This document shows, in pieces, positions 9,940 to 20,789 of a DNA stretch of 64,000 nucleotides (its first letter is position 1; each line of letters starts with the position of its first letter). The position numbers and the translations under genes are program-made. The stretch comes from Pseudopyrenochaeta lycopersici (taxonomy: Eukaryota; Ascomycota; Dothideomycetes; Pleosporales; Pseudopyrenochaetaceae). The DNA lies in contig NHZP01000018.1 of the NCBI GenBank assembly GCA_003313425.1, positions 1-64,000 of the forward strand. Reading direction: 5' to 3'. The notes beneath the pieces were generated by a model that had not been told where the DNA came from, did no database searches, and saw nothing but the letters and a program-made list of their open reading frames with translations.

Positions 9940-11089
9940 GACCTACTTTATAATAGCAGAGTTTTCTAGTGTTATTATAATATTGCGCTGCTCCTTTACC
10001 CTATTATAATAACACTATTAAATCGTATACGTAACGCATATAACTCGCTTAATACTATAGTCTATTACCTAAATCTAAAGTATATTAAGAAGTTATACCT
10101 TTGTGGTGCTAGGCCCTTCGTGTGGGCTACAGCTAATAAGCATGCTAACTAAAACGCGGCGACTGAGACTTACCTGCGCTGCGCGTAGAGTATTGCTAAC
10201 TAGAAGAAGAACTGTAATAACCCTGAGTACTAGCGCTGTGACTATTGTGTTGTAGGCAACTGTAGCGCTTATACTCCTGTAAGTCTTTAGTCTATAGCTC
10301 GCTCTAGGCGTGTTGTTATTAATAAATACAGGTCCCTCGCGAGCTTAATGCCCGCTTAAACTAATTATACGTCCTTCGCAACTAATATAATATAGCGGTT
10401 ACTACTGCTGCTACCCCCTAAACTAATACTGCGGTAATTATAACTAGCGTTAAGCTTGCGCGCTGCTAGCGCTAGTTTAATCTAGAGCTTGCTAGCTGCT
10501 GCTGCTACGCCGCCTATACTAGTACACCTATAGGTGTTGCTACCTAAGTGCCTACTACCTTGCCTTAGTTTCTAGGGCTAATCCTAGCTGAGCAGCGCAG
10601 GATTGCAGCTGCCCTAGAGCAGCTTGTAGCTTACGCGGCCCGTATAGTATGCTAATACGTTGCTTATATTAGGAGCGCAGGCTAATATCTCTAAAGGGTG
10701 CTGTCCTAGATAATACTAATAATAGCGACAGCGGCAGTAATAACAAGAGTGGAGGTAGCGGGGGTGGAAGTTAAGATAAAGAGGAGGAAGAACAGTAGGA
10801 GAATAGGGGAGGAGGGGGAGGAGGAGGAGGAGGAGGAGGAGGAGGAGAGAATAACAGAGGAGTGGATAATAGAGAGGGTGGCGGAGATAATAATAGAGGA
10901 GATGAGCAGGCTCCTGCCCTGCGCTGTGGAGGCGCTGCGGCGCGTCGCAACGTGAGGGGCAGAGGTAGAAGTAGGGGCGGAGGTTGAGGCCGCGGTAGGG
11001 GTAAAGGTTAAGGCCTAGGTTAAGATGGGGCTAGAGATACTCTAAGCTATAGGAGGTTTAGGAGTTTCCTGTTAAGCTTTAGCGAGTAA
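9940..11089 (+). pseudogene. extra reading frame on the strand opposite to gag-pol, in the gypsy element
   Basis: Between the pol end and the 3' LTR the plus strand reads as protein in consecutive frame segments. First, about 9940-10385: KKLYLCGARPFVWATANKHA, then a Cys-rich stretch NCNNPEY.RCDYCVVGNCSA. Next, about 10386-10700: an alanine-rich helix LAEQRRIAAALEQLVAYAAR. Last, about 10705-11089: an Asn/Ser/Gly-rich run, a polyglycine/glutamate-coding purine tract and an Arg-Gly tail RRNVRGRGRSRGGG, ending TAA 11087-11089. In-frame stops are RIP-type. The total would be about 380 residues. I do not recognise the family. A zinc-binding, RNA-binding-like accessory protein is only a guess. The two frame changes could be introns or indels. 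Confidence 0.5.
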
Positions 11090-11199
11090 TAGTAGCGCCT
11101 TAAGCGCAAGCGATGCTAGGGAGGAGATTAAGCCTAACGCGGGTAATAAGGGTAAGGTAGTTTTAGTGTTTTTAGGGGTTTTCTTTTACTTCTTATAGA

Positions 11200-14100
11200 T
11201 ACCTATAAGCCTAAGGCTATAATAATAAATTCTACTTTCTTTCCTAGACTTACTTCTCTTTAGCGCTTTAGTTACGTAACTTATGCTTTCTTTCTCTTCC
11301 TTAAGCGCGTAGCTCTTCTCTCTTATTTAAACTCTTAGACTAGGTTATCTATATTTTTAAAATCTAATACTAGGGTCTAGGTATCCTAGGTCTTATTATA
11401 GCTTTTCTACCTTAGCTAGTACTATAGTTAGCTCTTCTTTGTACGTTTGCCTAGGATCTTTTTAACTTCCTAGACTTCTTCTCTTTTAGGAGTAATATTA
11501 GGTAGCTAAGTGTTTTCCTCTTCTTCCTGCTAGGATTTCTAGTATTTAAGGAGTAAGATATAGAATACGTTATAAATATAGTAGTAAGGTAGTAGAATTA
11601 AGTAATATGCCTGCGTTCTAACTACTTCTTATACTCTAAAGGGTCTAATAAACTTACTAGATAGCTTTTTATTTAGTTAGTAGGTTAAGTTAATATACTT
11701 AGTGCTGAGTAATATAAGATCTCCTTAGTAGAATATTTTATCCTTATACTTTTTATTATAATATTAGCTTTAATACTCTTATGCTTTTTGTAGGTATTCT
11801 ATAAGCGCGGTTCTTGCGTTATGTATACGCTTAACTCTGTCTATTATATTAGGTATCTCCCTCTCTAGCCTGCTGTCCTTAGGAGGTAAGGTAACTAGTA
11901 GGTGCTTACTATATATAGTATAGAAAGGAGTTAATTTTATTAACTTATAGACTAAATTATTATACGTAAATTAAGCTGTACTTAAAGCTTAACCTAGTTA
12001 TCTTAAGCTGCTGATGCAAAGACTTAAAGGTACTGTTTAAGCGTCTGATTCTGGCGTTCTATTTACTTATCTGTCTGTGGATAAAAAGCTATACTCAGCT
12101 TGCGCTTTACCTGTAGTTAGTAGTAGATCTCTGCCTAAAAGTTAGAGGTGAAGACAGGGCCTCTGTCTAATATAATACCTTTCTGTACCCTAAACTTTAA
12201 AATTACATAGTTAAAGTAAGCTTTTATAAACTATTTTACGTCTTATATCTTTAAAGCAGGTATATAGAGTGCTATCTTTAAGAAGCGATTAATAATTATA
12301 AGGATTATATTAAACACGTAACCTAAACTATCCTTTACTAAGAGTAACCTAGAAATAAAGTCTAGTGTAACTTCCTTAAATATATTCCTAGGAACTAGTA
12401 GAGGTACTAGCTTTCTATATTAACTGTGCCTTAGAGCTTTGCTCCTTTAGTAAATAGTATATATTCTTACGTACTCCTAAATATTATAACTAAGCGTTAG
12501 CTAATAGTATAGCCTTCTAATTAGCTTAAGCGTTCTACGTGCGCTAAAGTAGCCTGCTATGCGCGTGTTATAGTTCTAGAATAAAATCTCTTACCTAATA
12601 GCTAGTTCTTCTAGAATATATATTCTGCTATTATATTTTAGGACTTTTCTTTTATTAAGACGCTAAATAGGCGCCCCTCTGCTGCTTTAAGTGCGTTCTA
12701 CGTACGTAGAGTCTGTAATCCGCTGCTAAGCAAAGGCGTCCCCTTACTATAGTTAGTACAGGGTCTCTATCCACGTTTTAGACTCTACTATTGCAGGTTT
12801 GCTACTAACTAATACCCTAGCTAGTAAGCGTAGCACGCATAGCATATATTCTATAGCGCTAGTAGTAGGGACCTTTATAGTTCTATAAACTATAGTAACG
12901 TGCGTTTTATACGCGCCTACTAAGCTAAGCCTAGTCATAGATCCTCTTACTCTACTATACTCTACTATACTCTACTCTTACTAGTAGTTTATTCTATAAG
13001 GTAGGTAATAACTAGGTTAGTAACAGGTTCTCCTATATATAATCTACTCTTTGTAAAGGGCTGTCTACAGAGTTTATTTTCTCTAGGCAGTGCTTTACCT
13101 TAAAATTAAAAGCTCCTAGATAGATCGCCTAATATGCTTAACGCAGGTTTAACTTCTATACTGCGCGTATAGAGCGCAGGTTATTATAGTTACTTAGGAC
13201 CTGTATAGTATGCTGCGTACCTTAAAGGTAATGCTGCTACTACTTAAAGCTATATATAATTACTAAGAGCTCTAAATTATATATTTTATAGTTTAGCTTA
13301 GCGCTCTAAAGCTTCCTTAATATAAAGGTAATTAGATGCTATTTTTTATCTTTAAATAACTATAACAGAATACCTAAGATAGTAAAGGTAGACGTATCTA
13401 TCTCTACGCGTATCGCGAGAGCAGGATTAAAGTAGCGCAGGATTAGCGCACTTAAAAAGTGCTCTTTAAGCTTCTTAAATAACGTATTTGCTGCATTATT
13501 CTAATAAAAATCCTAATTACCCTTAAGTAAATTAGTAAGAGGAGCTATTTTGCAGGCGTATCTCTTAATAAAACGTTAGTAAAAGTTAGTAAACCTAAGA
13601 AAAGACTAGAGTTTCTTAATATTTATAGGCTGTAGCTATTAAGTAATAGTCTTAACGCGCGCTAAATCTGCGCAGATTCTACGCGTTATAATAATAAACC
13701 TAAGGAAGTAAACCTTACTTAATATAAAGGTATACTTTTTAAGGTTAGTAAAGAGCTCTACCTTTTATAGGGCTTTAAGTACAGAGTGCACTACGCGCTA
13801 GTATATTATAATATCCTTACTATAGGTATAGATAAGTATATTATTAAAGTAAACTACGCAAATATAGTCTAAATATTTACTAAGCGCCTTATTAATATAT
13901 ACTTAAAAGCTTACTAGGGCGTTAGTTAGCCTAAATAGCATAACTAAGTACTTAAAGTAGCTATATTAAGTTTAAAAGGCGGTTTTCTACTCGTCTCCTA
14001 ATTAAATTCTTAGGTAGTAGTACGTATTGCAAAGATCTAGGGTAGTATAATAACGTGCGCCTAACAGGCGATCTAGGGTCTCTCTAATTAATAGAAGCAG

Positions 14101-15950
14101 GTAATAATCCTTAATTATAATAGCGTTTAATCCTTAATAGTTAATATATAGGCAAAGCTTTCTATCCTTCTTAGGGATAAATAGTATAAGGGCTCCTGCA
14201 GGACTTATACTGTGCTAAATCTAGCCTTTACGTAGCGCATCCTCTATATAGTTACAGAGTACCTTAAGCTTATGCGCAGAAAGGTTGTATAGTAGACTGT
14301 ATAGAGGTTCTTTGTTAGCTATAAGTAGGATAGCATAGTCTAAAGTCTTAAAATTTAGTAGGGCTTCTACCTTTTTATTATTAAATATATTACTGTAGTT
14401 AGCTAATGCGTTAGGGATGCGCGCTTCTAGCGCGACACGCGCTCTAAAGATACGAGTATTACACTCTAAACCTTTACTTATAACTTATAGTACTCCTAGA
14501 AAGTATGCGTTAGAGCTAGTTTACTTTGCATCTTTATAAAGTTCTGTAGTAGTAACAAGCTTAATATTAGCTAAGGTATACCCCTAACGCTATATTTAAG
14601 AGCTATAGTTAATATAAATATTCTACTGTTATAAAAAAGGGTTACTAAGTAGAAAGAGAACGCCCTCCTTATCTACTCTATACGCTGTAACCTAAGCTTA
14701 GTAATTAACGCTGTTGTTATCTGTTAAACGCACCTAAAGCTTATATACTGCATAGGTATTCTAACGTTAGGTACTAATCTAACCTAGTCTTAGGAGCTCT
14801 GCTCCTTTAAGTAGTAGTAGTCCTATCTTAATAGCTAGTTTCTAACTAATTAAGCTGACGTTAGCCTAGAGGTTAAGGATAACTTAGAGTTCCTTCTTAG
14901 GGCCTATCTCTGCAGCTACGCTGTACTTACGCTTTATGCCTAGTAAAATGTTAATAGGTATGCGCCTTACTGTTCCTAGATTACTAGTAAGGCTTAACCT
15001 TTTCCTGTCTAGTTAATGCGTACTAGAAGGTAGTTTAGATTACTACTTTAGCACTTATTAGCGTAGTATCTAACCTTCTTATAATTAAAGTAAGTAACTT
15101 TACTTTTATCTTATAGTCTATAGGAAGGCTTATTTAGTTTATATTTTAGAGTGCTTTCCTAGGATTTTCCCTTAAATATGTTGCGCGTATACTAGTCTTG
15201 CGTTAGCAGGGCTTAGCGTAGGTTCTGCTTAAGTATAGAGCCTAATACTATTAAATCCTCCTTAGTTACAGGAATCTAGTAGTAGTTAGTAATAGCCCTC
15301 TATAATTTAGGCCTTAACTTTAAGAAGAGATGCTAAACTCTCTGTGCCTTAGTATAAGGCGTAAGTTAATCTTTAATAATATTAAGGTAGGTTGTAAAGG
15401 ACTAAATAGTCTAGTCTTTCTACTGTATAGCCTAAGCGTGCGCTGTAGCTGCTTTAAGGCTGCGATTAATTAGGTTAGACAGTAAGTTAAGTATATATTA
15501 CTTAAAGTACTCCTAGGTAAGTATTATTCTATTTACTTTAAATACGCGCTTATAGTGCGTGTACTAAAGGTCTCTTAGGTCTCCTCCTAGGTACTGTATA
15601 GCCTAGATAACTTTATTATTATTAAGATAAAATTCCTATAGTAAGAGTTAAAATACTACTTTATATAAGCGAAAAAACTTATAATATTCTTTTAAGTTCT
15701 TTCCTTAGTATTTAGATAGATCTCTAGGTTTAAGCGTGCGTTTTACGTGTAGAGGCGGGGACGCGTTAGGTGCGCTCCTCTTGCGCGCCTCTGTAACCTA
15801 AACTTTAGGAGTTCTATTTACTAATAGGGCTAGGGTAAGGTTACGTTTAATACTTTCTAGCTGTGTAATTTCCTTCTTAATTACGCGTAGGCGTAGAAGC
15901 GCTTAGAGCTTATCGCGTCTCTTTTTAGTAGCTAGGATGCGCTCCTTAAG
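11200..15950 (-). pseudogene. gypsy gag-pol polyprotein, RIP-inactivated
   Basis: On the minus strand, reverse transcriptase is recognisable around 14160-13840: a DYRGLNAITIKDYYLL-like motif, then GAHVITTLDL, and the active site reading YFNNILIY where YFDDILIY is expected. Integrase follows around 12480-12000, with DRGPVFTSNF and the FHPQTD..IERQNQTLKQ signature at about 12100-12030. Its C-terminal part with GDLILLSTKYINL is at about 11720-11550, and a weak chromodomain-like tail lies near 11450. Gag should lie between about 15950 and 14900, but no zinc knuckle was confirmed. Many TAA/TAG stops interrupt it. Boundaries are approximate. Confidence 0.8.
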
Positions 15951-16107
15951 AGTTAAAGGTGTGCTTGCGCTAAGGGTTAGTAGTTCTTTGTCTACCTGCG
16001 GGTTAACTTTAATAGGGGGGTTAGGCGTCTTACTAGCAGAGGCGGCCTGTTTACTAGATTACGTAGGGGGAACTATCCCTAGACTATTATACAGAGAAGT
16101 ATTATTA

Positions 16108-16338
16108 TGTAACGTATAGTTTTAGGTAATAGTACTTACTTTACACTACAGATAATAGTAAAGGGATAGTTCTGTATTACTGTCACTTAGCTATAGGAGA
16201 GAATAATACTTGTTATCCCTGCTCTGCGCAGCCAGCGTAGGTTTTAAGCAGGTCCGTCGCGGTGCGCGCTAGCCCTCGAAAGGGTCTAGCGCAACCATAC
16301 TGCAACACCAAGATTTAGATTCACGATACTTTGTTACA
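16108..16338 (-). repeat. 5' LTR of the gypsy element (9492-16338)
   Basis: 231 bp, TGTAACGTATAG to TTTGTTACA, followed by AATAT. It is the 5' LTR because gag-pol runs on the minus strand. It contains a conserved GC-rich core (GTCCGTCGCGGTGCGCGCTAG) shared with the other LTR. Confidence 0.9.
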
Positions 16339-16605
16339 AATATAGTAACTTCTAAATTATAATAATTTACTATAGTAAATATATAACTCTAATTAGTTAG
16401 TAGTAACTTTAATATAAAAAACGTAATTACTTAGACTTAAGCTAACTTTACTTTTAATAACTTTAGTACTAACCTTAACCTATTTATAGTAACCTAAACT
16501 TATACCTATTACTAGTGTATAAAAATAGGTATAGACCTTAGTTAGGTATAGGTCTTACGTAATTAAACCTAACTTAACCTTAACCTATACCTATTTACTA
16601 CCCTA

Positions 16606-17086
16606 GTCCTATAGTACTTTGCTACATAAAGCTGTCTCTGCAGGCTATAACATTAGTAGGCAAAACTAGGGTAGTAGACTACCCTATTAGAATTAGAATT
16701 TGCTTTATAGGCTTTTATAATTTAAAACTTTAAAATAGCGTCTATAATTAGGATAAGTCTATCTTTTCTAAAAGTTAATTAAAGCTATTAGCGTAGTGTT
16801 ATAATTAACTGAAAAAAAGCTTGGCGGCGATTTTAGTAAGGTAGCGCCTGGTAGCCTACTAACTAGTTTGGCCTACTGAGTGGTAGAACACATTATGTAA
16901 GCAGAATGAGTTATAATGACAACTAATGACGGCTAAAGACTTGTGAAGTACATATGCTGGGCTTTCTTGCAACAAAGAACTCTGTATCTTATTGCTCAGT
17001 AAATTGGTTCGATAATATTTTGAGATCGCCACTGCTGCTGCGGCTTTTGTCGCCTTCCTCCATAGCTCAAGCTTACCCACATAACT
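16606..17086. other. intergenic, partly AT-rich, between hAT end and glycosyltransferase
   Basis: There is no gene here. The first 200 bp still show the TA-rich transposon-block composition and contain a small palindrome-like motif (CTAGGGTAGTAGACTACCCTA at 16669-16689). From about 16820 the composition becomes normal. The promoter of the gene at 17087 must lie here. Confidence 0.6.
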
Positions 17087-18310
17087 ATGGATTATCCCCG
17101 TATTTTAGGGGCCTCGACTCCTGACTACGCAGTCCTTCCGCCAATAGCTACTAATGGCACTCTCCCACGAGCCCTAACTGCGCCTAAGCCACCAAGTCCA
17201 GGCTCCAAATCGATTTTCGCGTTCTGGCACTCAGGTATTCACGGTTTGCCACCATATCTCCTCCGCAACATTATCGCTTGGCACCGTCGCTTCTCACCGC
17301 TGGGATGGACTGTATACCTTCTAAACACGGTATCTGATTCTCCTCTGAACGTATCCAACTTCATCGACACATCTTCGCGCTTAATTGTTCCTGAAGCCTT
17401 TACGAACGGTGGCCTTGACGGAAATTATGCGGCACAACATACCTCGGATCTCATCCGCTATCCCCTTCTCCTGAAGTATGGCGGTATTTACCTCGATGTC
17501 GGTATCTTGCAATTTGGGGACTTGGACAGGCTATGGACAGAGCATATTGCCAGTCCAAGTTCTGCCTACGATTTTGCAGGCTTTACGATGGGTGACCCTC
17601 CAGATATCCAAATTGTAAATTTCGCGATCACATGTGGACCGGGCAACCCTCTAGTTTGGCGTGCACATCGGATTCTTCTTAAGATCTGGGAAGGCAAGAC
17701 AAACACGATAGGTTCACATAAGCACCCGCTTGTTTCTCATGTTCCGTTGATGCGAGTCCCGCAAGAAGTCGTCATGGATAGCGAGGGCTTAGAAAAGATG
17801 ATTATCAATGACGAGGCAATGACAGATTATGCCATCCAGATCCAGTGCATGGGGTCTGCACAGTGCTGGTTAGATGAGGAAGGTGGCTGGAATGGACCCA
17901 AGTATGTCCGAGAGAAGTGCTGGCTGACAAGTATGATGAACGGTGCGTTTGCACATGAGCAGATGACAAATTGGAGCGGCAAGCGACAATTCGCACTTCT
18001 GGCACTCCCGCTACCGAAATTGGGAGAAGAGGAAAGCAAAGACCAGGCACTAGCGAGAACAGTCGTGGAAAGACTGGTAGCTACAAGTTGGTGCTTAAAG
18101 CTTAGTCATGGGTTCTCCGCTAAGTTGTTTGGTGGTGATACACTGGGCATGCTTTGGAACAAGAACGATGGGAGTGATTGTGGGAACGGAACGTATGCGG
18201 GGTGGTTGCGGTGGGCGGAGGTGAATTGTACACCCAAAACGGCTTCTGAACCCATTGCTGTGCCTAACTACGAACCTACAGCAAGAGGTAGATTGTTGCA
18301 CTTGATATAG
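17087..18310 (+). CDS. Caps_synth/GT32-like glycosyltransferase
   Basis: Predicted single-exon protein of 407 residues starting at ATG 17087. It has the fungal capsular-polysaccharide-synthesis-like glycosyltransferase pattern. After a Pro-rich N-terminus comes FAFWHSGIHGLPPYLLRNII (about 44-63), then WTVYLLN. Next are SDLIRYPLLLKYGGIYLDVG (about 120-139), holding the acidic YLD motif that stands in for the DXD metal/nucleotide-sugar site of GT32-type enzymes, and a Trp/Cys-rich C-terminal half. No signal peptide or membrane segment is evident, so location and sugar substrate are unknown. It is the first intact gene after the left transposon block, about 480 bp from it, and shows no RIP-type damage. 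It is transcribed toward ATG22, 336 bp away. Confidence 0.75.
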   Translation: MDYPRILGASTPDYAVLPPIATNGTLPRALTAPKPPSPGSKSIFAFWHSGIHGLPPYLLRNIIAWHRRFSPLGWTVYLLNTVSDSPLNVSNFIDTSSRLIVPEAFTNGGLDGNYAAQHTSDLIRYPLLLKYGGIYLDVGILQFGDLDRLWTEHIASPSSAYDFAGFTMGDPPDIQIVNFAITCGPGNPLVWRAHRILLKIWEGKTNTIGSHKHPLVSHVPLMRVPQEVVMDSEGLEKMIINDEAMTDYAIQIQCMGSAQCWLDEEGGWNGPKYVREKCWLTSMMNGAFAHEQMTNWSGKRQFALLALPLPKLGEEESKDQALARTVVERLVATSWCLKLSHGFSAKLFGGDTLGMLWNKNDGSDCGNGTYAGWLRWAEVNCTPKTASEPIAVPNYEPTARGRLLHLI

Positions 18311-18646
18311 GATAGTGTAATACGTCTATACTAAAATCCAGCCTATCAACTTTATTAAAGTTTCAACTTAATCAGAGTACCTACGTTTTATAGTCTATAA
18401 TGAAGTAAGTAACTCTCCTATACATAGCAGGCTTAGACAGAAAGCTAGGGTTTTTGCGTAATGTGAACGAAATATGAACGAAAATATGAACGAAAATACG
18501 AGGCCAAGAGATCCTTAAGCTGATATGTAATCCGCGCACCCCACCTTTTTCACAATTGTTCAGAGCGTCCTCACACAGAAACTGCTACAAAAACTACAAT
18601 ACACATCACGCATGACGCAATAATATCCCTGAATATTTCAGCTATT
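18311..18646. other. intergenic between glycosyltransferase and ATG22
   Basis: 336 bp, same-direction genes. It contains a short triplicated motif (AAAATATGAACG-like, about 18463-18500: GTGAACGAAATATGAACGAAAATATGAACGAAAATACG). No other feature was seen; it must hold the terminator of the first gene and the ATG22 promoter. Confidence 0.5.
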
Positions 18647-20508
18647 ATGGAGAGGTCGTTTGAGGTGAACAATGAACAGACGATAACACATCCATATAGG
18701 CGCTATAAGGATGAGGATGCAAGCCCTACAACAATACGAGAAGTGAATGGCTGGCTTGCATATCCGATTGCCGCCGAAGTATTTGCTGTAGTCGCAGTCG
18801 GTATGCAGGATTTCTACCTCAAACCGCTAAGATAGGCAAGACTGATGAGGCACAGGAGCATTTATCCCCGTACTTCTCGAGCAGTTAGCTCGAGAAAATG
18901 GCGTCTTCTTCTCGGATCGGACAAAACCATGCCTGGTGGTCATCGAATCTAGCAATACTGGAAGAGCAGAGTTACGTGATAGCAAGGAGCAAGCTTCAGA
19001 ACAGTGTATGATTACATTCTTGGGAAAAGAGATGTCCACGAGCAGTTATGCTATGTACTCTTTCTCTGCAGCTGTGCTTGTACAGGCAGTGACGCTGGTG
19101 TGTCTCAGTTCATTTGCAGATCATGGTATGTAGCCAAATCTTAGGCTGAAGCTAGAGACTCAAGTTAATTTTAAATGTAGGTCCACTTCGCAAGAAGATG
19201 CTCCTGGCGTTCGCATACATGGGATCCGCCGTCAGTGCTCTCTTTATCTTTATCACACCGGCAACATATTACCTCGCGCCAATTCTTGTTGTGTTTGGTG
19301 TGACATGTCTAGGCTGTTCTTTTGTGTTTATCAATGCTTTCCTTCCCCTCCTTGTCGCCAACTACCCCGAAGACTCTCAAACTACGTCGCTTTATTCGGA
19401 AAACTCATCGGATATCGAGCTAGAATACCTGAATCCCGGGAGTGTCTTAATACCAATTCGTCGATCGGGTCCTACCAAACTAACCCGCAATCTTGAACGC
19501 TCTACGCAGATATCTAGCAAGGGTGTTGGCTACGGCTACATTTCAGCAGTCTTCGTGCAAGTCACCAGTATTTTAATCCTCTACCTCTTCGGTAAAACAG
19601 ACATTCAGAAGAGTAACCCAAGTCTACCCATCCGAGTAATCCTCTTCCTTGTCGGCATATGGTGGGCCATGTTCACGATACCGACATGGCTATGGTTGCG
19701 ACCCCGACCGGGGCCCCCTTTGCAAACACCCACAAACAGCATTTTTTCGTCTGGCAGGCCATCAAACATCCGCATGTTTTTCTTTTACACTTCTTTCTCA
19801 CTGCAATCATTTTGGAGAACATTGCGAAGAGCGACAAGCCTTCATCAAACTCTCCTCTTCCTTATATCATGGTTTCTGCTCTCTGACGCCATAGCCACCA
19901 TCTCTGGCACTGCTGTGCTCTTTGCCCGCTCTGAGCTTCATATGGGCACCATCGCCATTGCGTCACTCTCTATAACCTCGATCGGTTCGGGCATCGTTGG
20001 TGCATTTACTTGGCCGTGGGTCCAACAGCATTTTACAATACAGCCGAAGAATGTGCTATTATGCTGTGTTGCAGGCTTGGAGCTTATCCCACTTTATGGA
20101 CTTTTGTATTATGTGCCGTTTTTCAGAAAACTGGGCGTAGTGGGATTGCAGAAAGCGTGGGAAATCTACCCCATCGCAGTCCTACACGGGATTGCCATGG
20201 GCGGTATATCGTCGTATGCGCGATCTGTGTATGCATCGCTGATACCGAAGGGTAGCGAAGCAGCTTTGTTTGCTCTGTATGCGGTTACGGACAAGGGGAG
20301 CAGTGTATTTGGACCTGCTTTAGTGGGGTGGATCGTGGACCAGGCGGGTACCATCCGCCCTGCCTTCTTCTTCTTAACAGTGCTAGTATTGCTACCAGCG
20401 CCATTCCTGTGGCGACTGGATGTCAACCAGGGAAGAGAAGACGCAAGAGTTATGGCCGAGGACGATGATACGGCACGGGGAGTGTATCGGATGGTTGACG
20501 ACGAGTAA
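18647..20508 (+). CDS. ATG22: Atg22-type vacuolar amino-acid effluxer (MFS-like)
   Basis: Three exons, 18647-18800, 18856-19125 and 19181-20508, joined by two 55-bp GT-AG introns (GTATGC...CACAG; GTATGT...TGTAG). They give 583 residues. Exon junctions restore GWLAYPIAAEVFAVVAVG / AFIPVLLEQLARENGVF, the N-terminal signature of Atg22, and SSFADH / GPLRKKMLLAFAYMGS. Many hydrophobic helices follow (about 10-12 predicted by eye), with a hydrophilic loop (PEDSQTTSLYSENSSDIELE) and the late motif GSEAALFALYAVTDKGSSVFGP typical of the family. In yeast, Atg22 exports leucine and other amino acids from the vacuole after autophagic breakdown. The gene is tail-to-tail with MFAP1. Length matches the family. 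Confidence 0.92.
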
Positions 20509-20667
20509 GTCCAAAATGGATTTGTGGTCGTTGACAGCATTCAGTATGCGCTGTAAGTGGCGAGAGGGGGTAAAAAAGATGAAGACCGACGCAATGCAGT
20601 TTCAATAAGGAGCGTCGGGTCATTTGACGCTACATTGCCCAGAAGCCAGGGAATAGCTTTACTCATG

Positions 20668-20724
<57 letters not shown>
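20668..20724 (+). repeat. (ATA)19 microsatellite
   Basis: Nineteen perfect ATA/TAA trinucleotide units in the 281-bp region between the convergent ATG22 and MFAP1 genes. It probably lies in a 3' UTR. Apparent open frames across it are artefacts of the repeat. Confidence 0.95.
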
Positions 20725-20725
<1 letters not shown>

Positions 20726-20789
20726 GCCTGCAAATGCCTTCAATGCCCAATTCGCCTACAAATGCTGAATGCTGTTGATGCTGGTATGC

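Larger units (their letters stand above)
9492..16338 (-). mobile_element. Ty3/gypsy LTR retrotransposon nested in a hAT copy
   Basis: Two 231-bp LTRs (9492-9722 and 16108-16338) bound the element. They start TGTAAC and end GTTACA, and are flanked by the perfect 5-bp duplication AATAT (9487-9491 and 16339-16343). Reverse transcriptase, RNase H and integrase motifs read on the minus strand in the order RT then IN, which defines Ty3/gypsy. The right LTR is therefore the 5' one. The LTRs differ mainly by C/T and G/A transitions, consistent with RIP after insertion. Stops and Asp-to-Asn changes make it inactive. Confidence 0.92.
8671..16605 (-). mobile_element. right end of a hAT copy, split by a gypsy element
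   Basis: Positions 8671-9491 and 16339-16605 together align with about 4870-5878 of the first hAT element and end in CTATTTACTACCCTA (terminus at 16605). Differences are overwhelmingly C-to-T and G-to-A, so this copy is more RIP-mutated. The 6847-bp retrotransposon at 9492-16338 is inserted in it. The remaining left part of this hAT copy is not present in recognisable form. Confidence 0.8.

Noticed and set aside
10749..10955. Glu-rich 68-codon frame as a separate gene
   Set aside because: It is another frame of the purine tract inside the larger plus-strand reading in the gypsy element; the glycine/RG-rich frame joins better to the flanking protein-like segments.
16669..16689. Palindrome CTAGGGTAGTAGACTACCCTA as a separate MITE
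   Set aside because: Too short, without a second terminus or target duplication; possibly a stray terminal fragment of the hAT family.
20541..20778. Frames encoding runs of isoleucine
   Set aside because: They are products of the (ATA)19 microsatellite in the ATG22-MFAP1 spacer.
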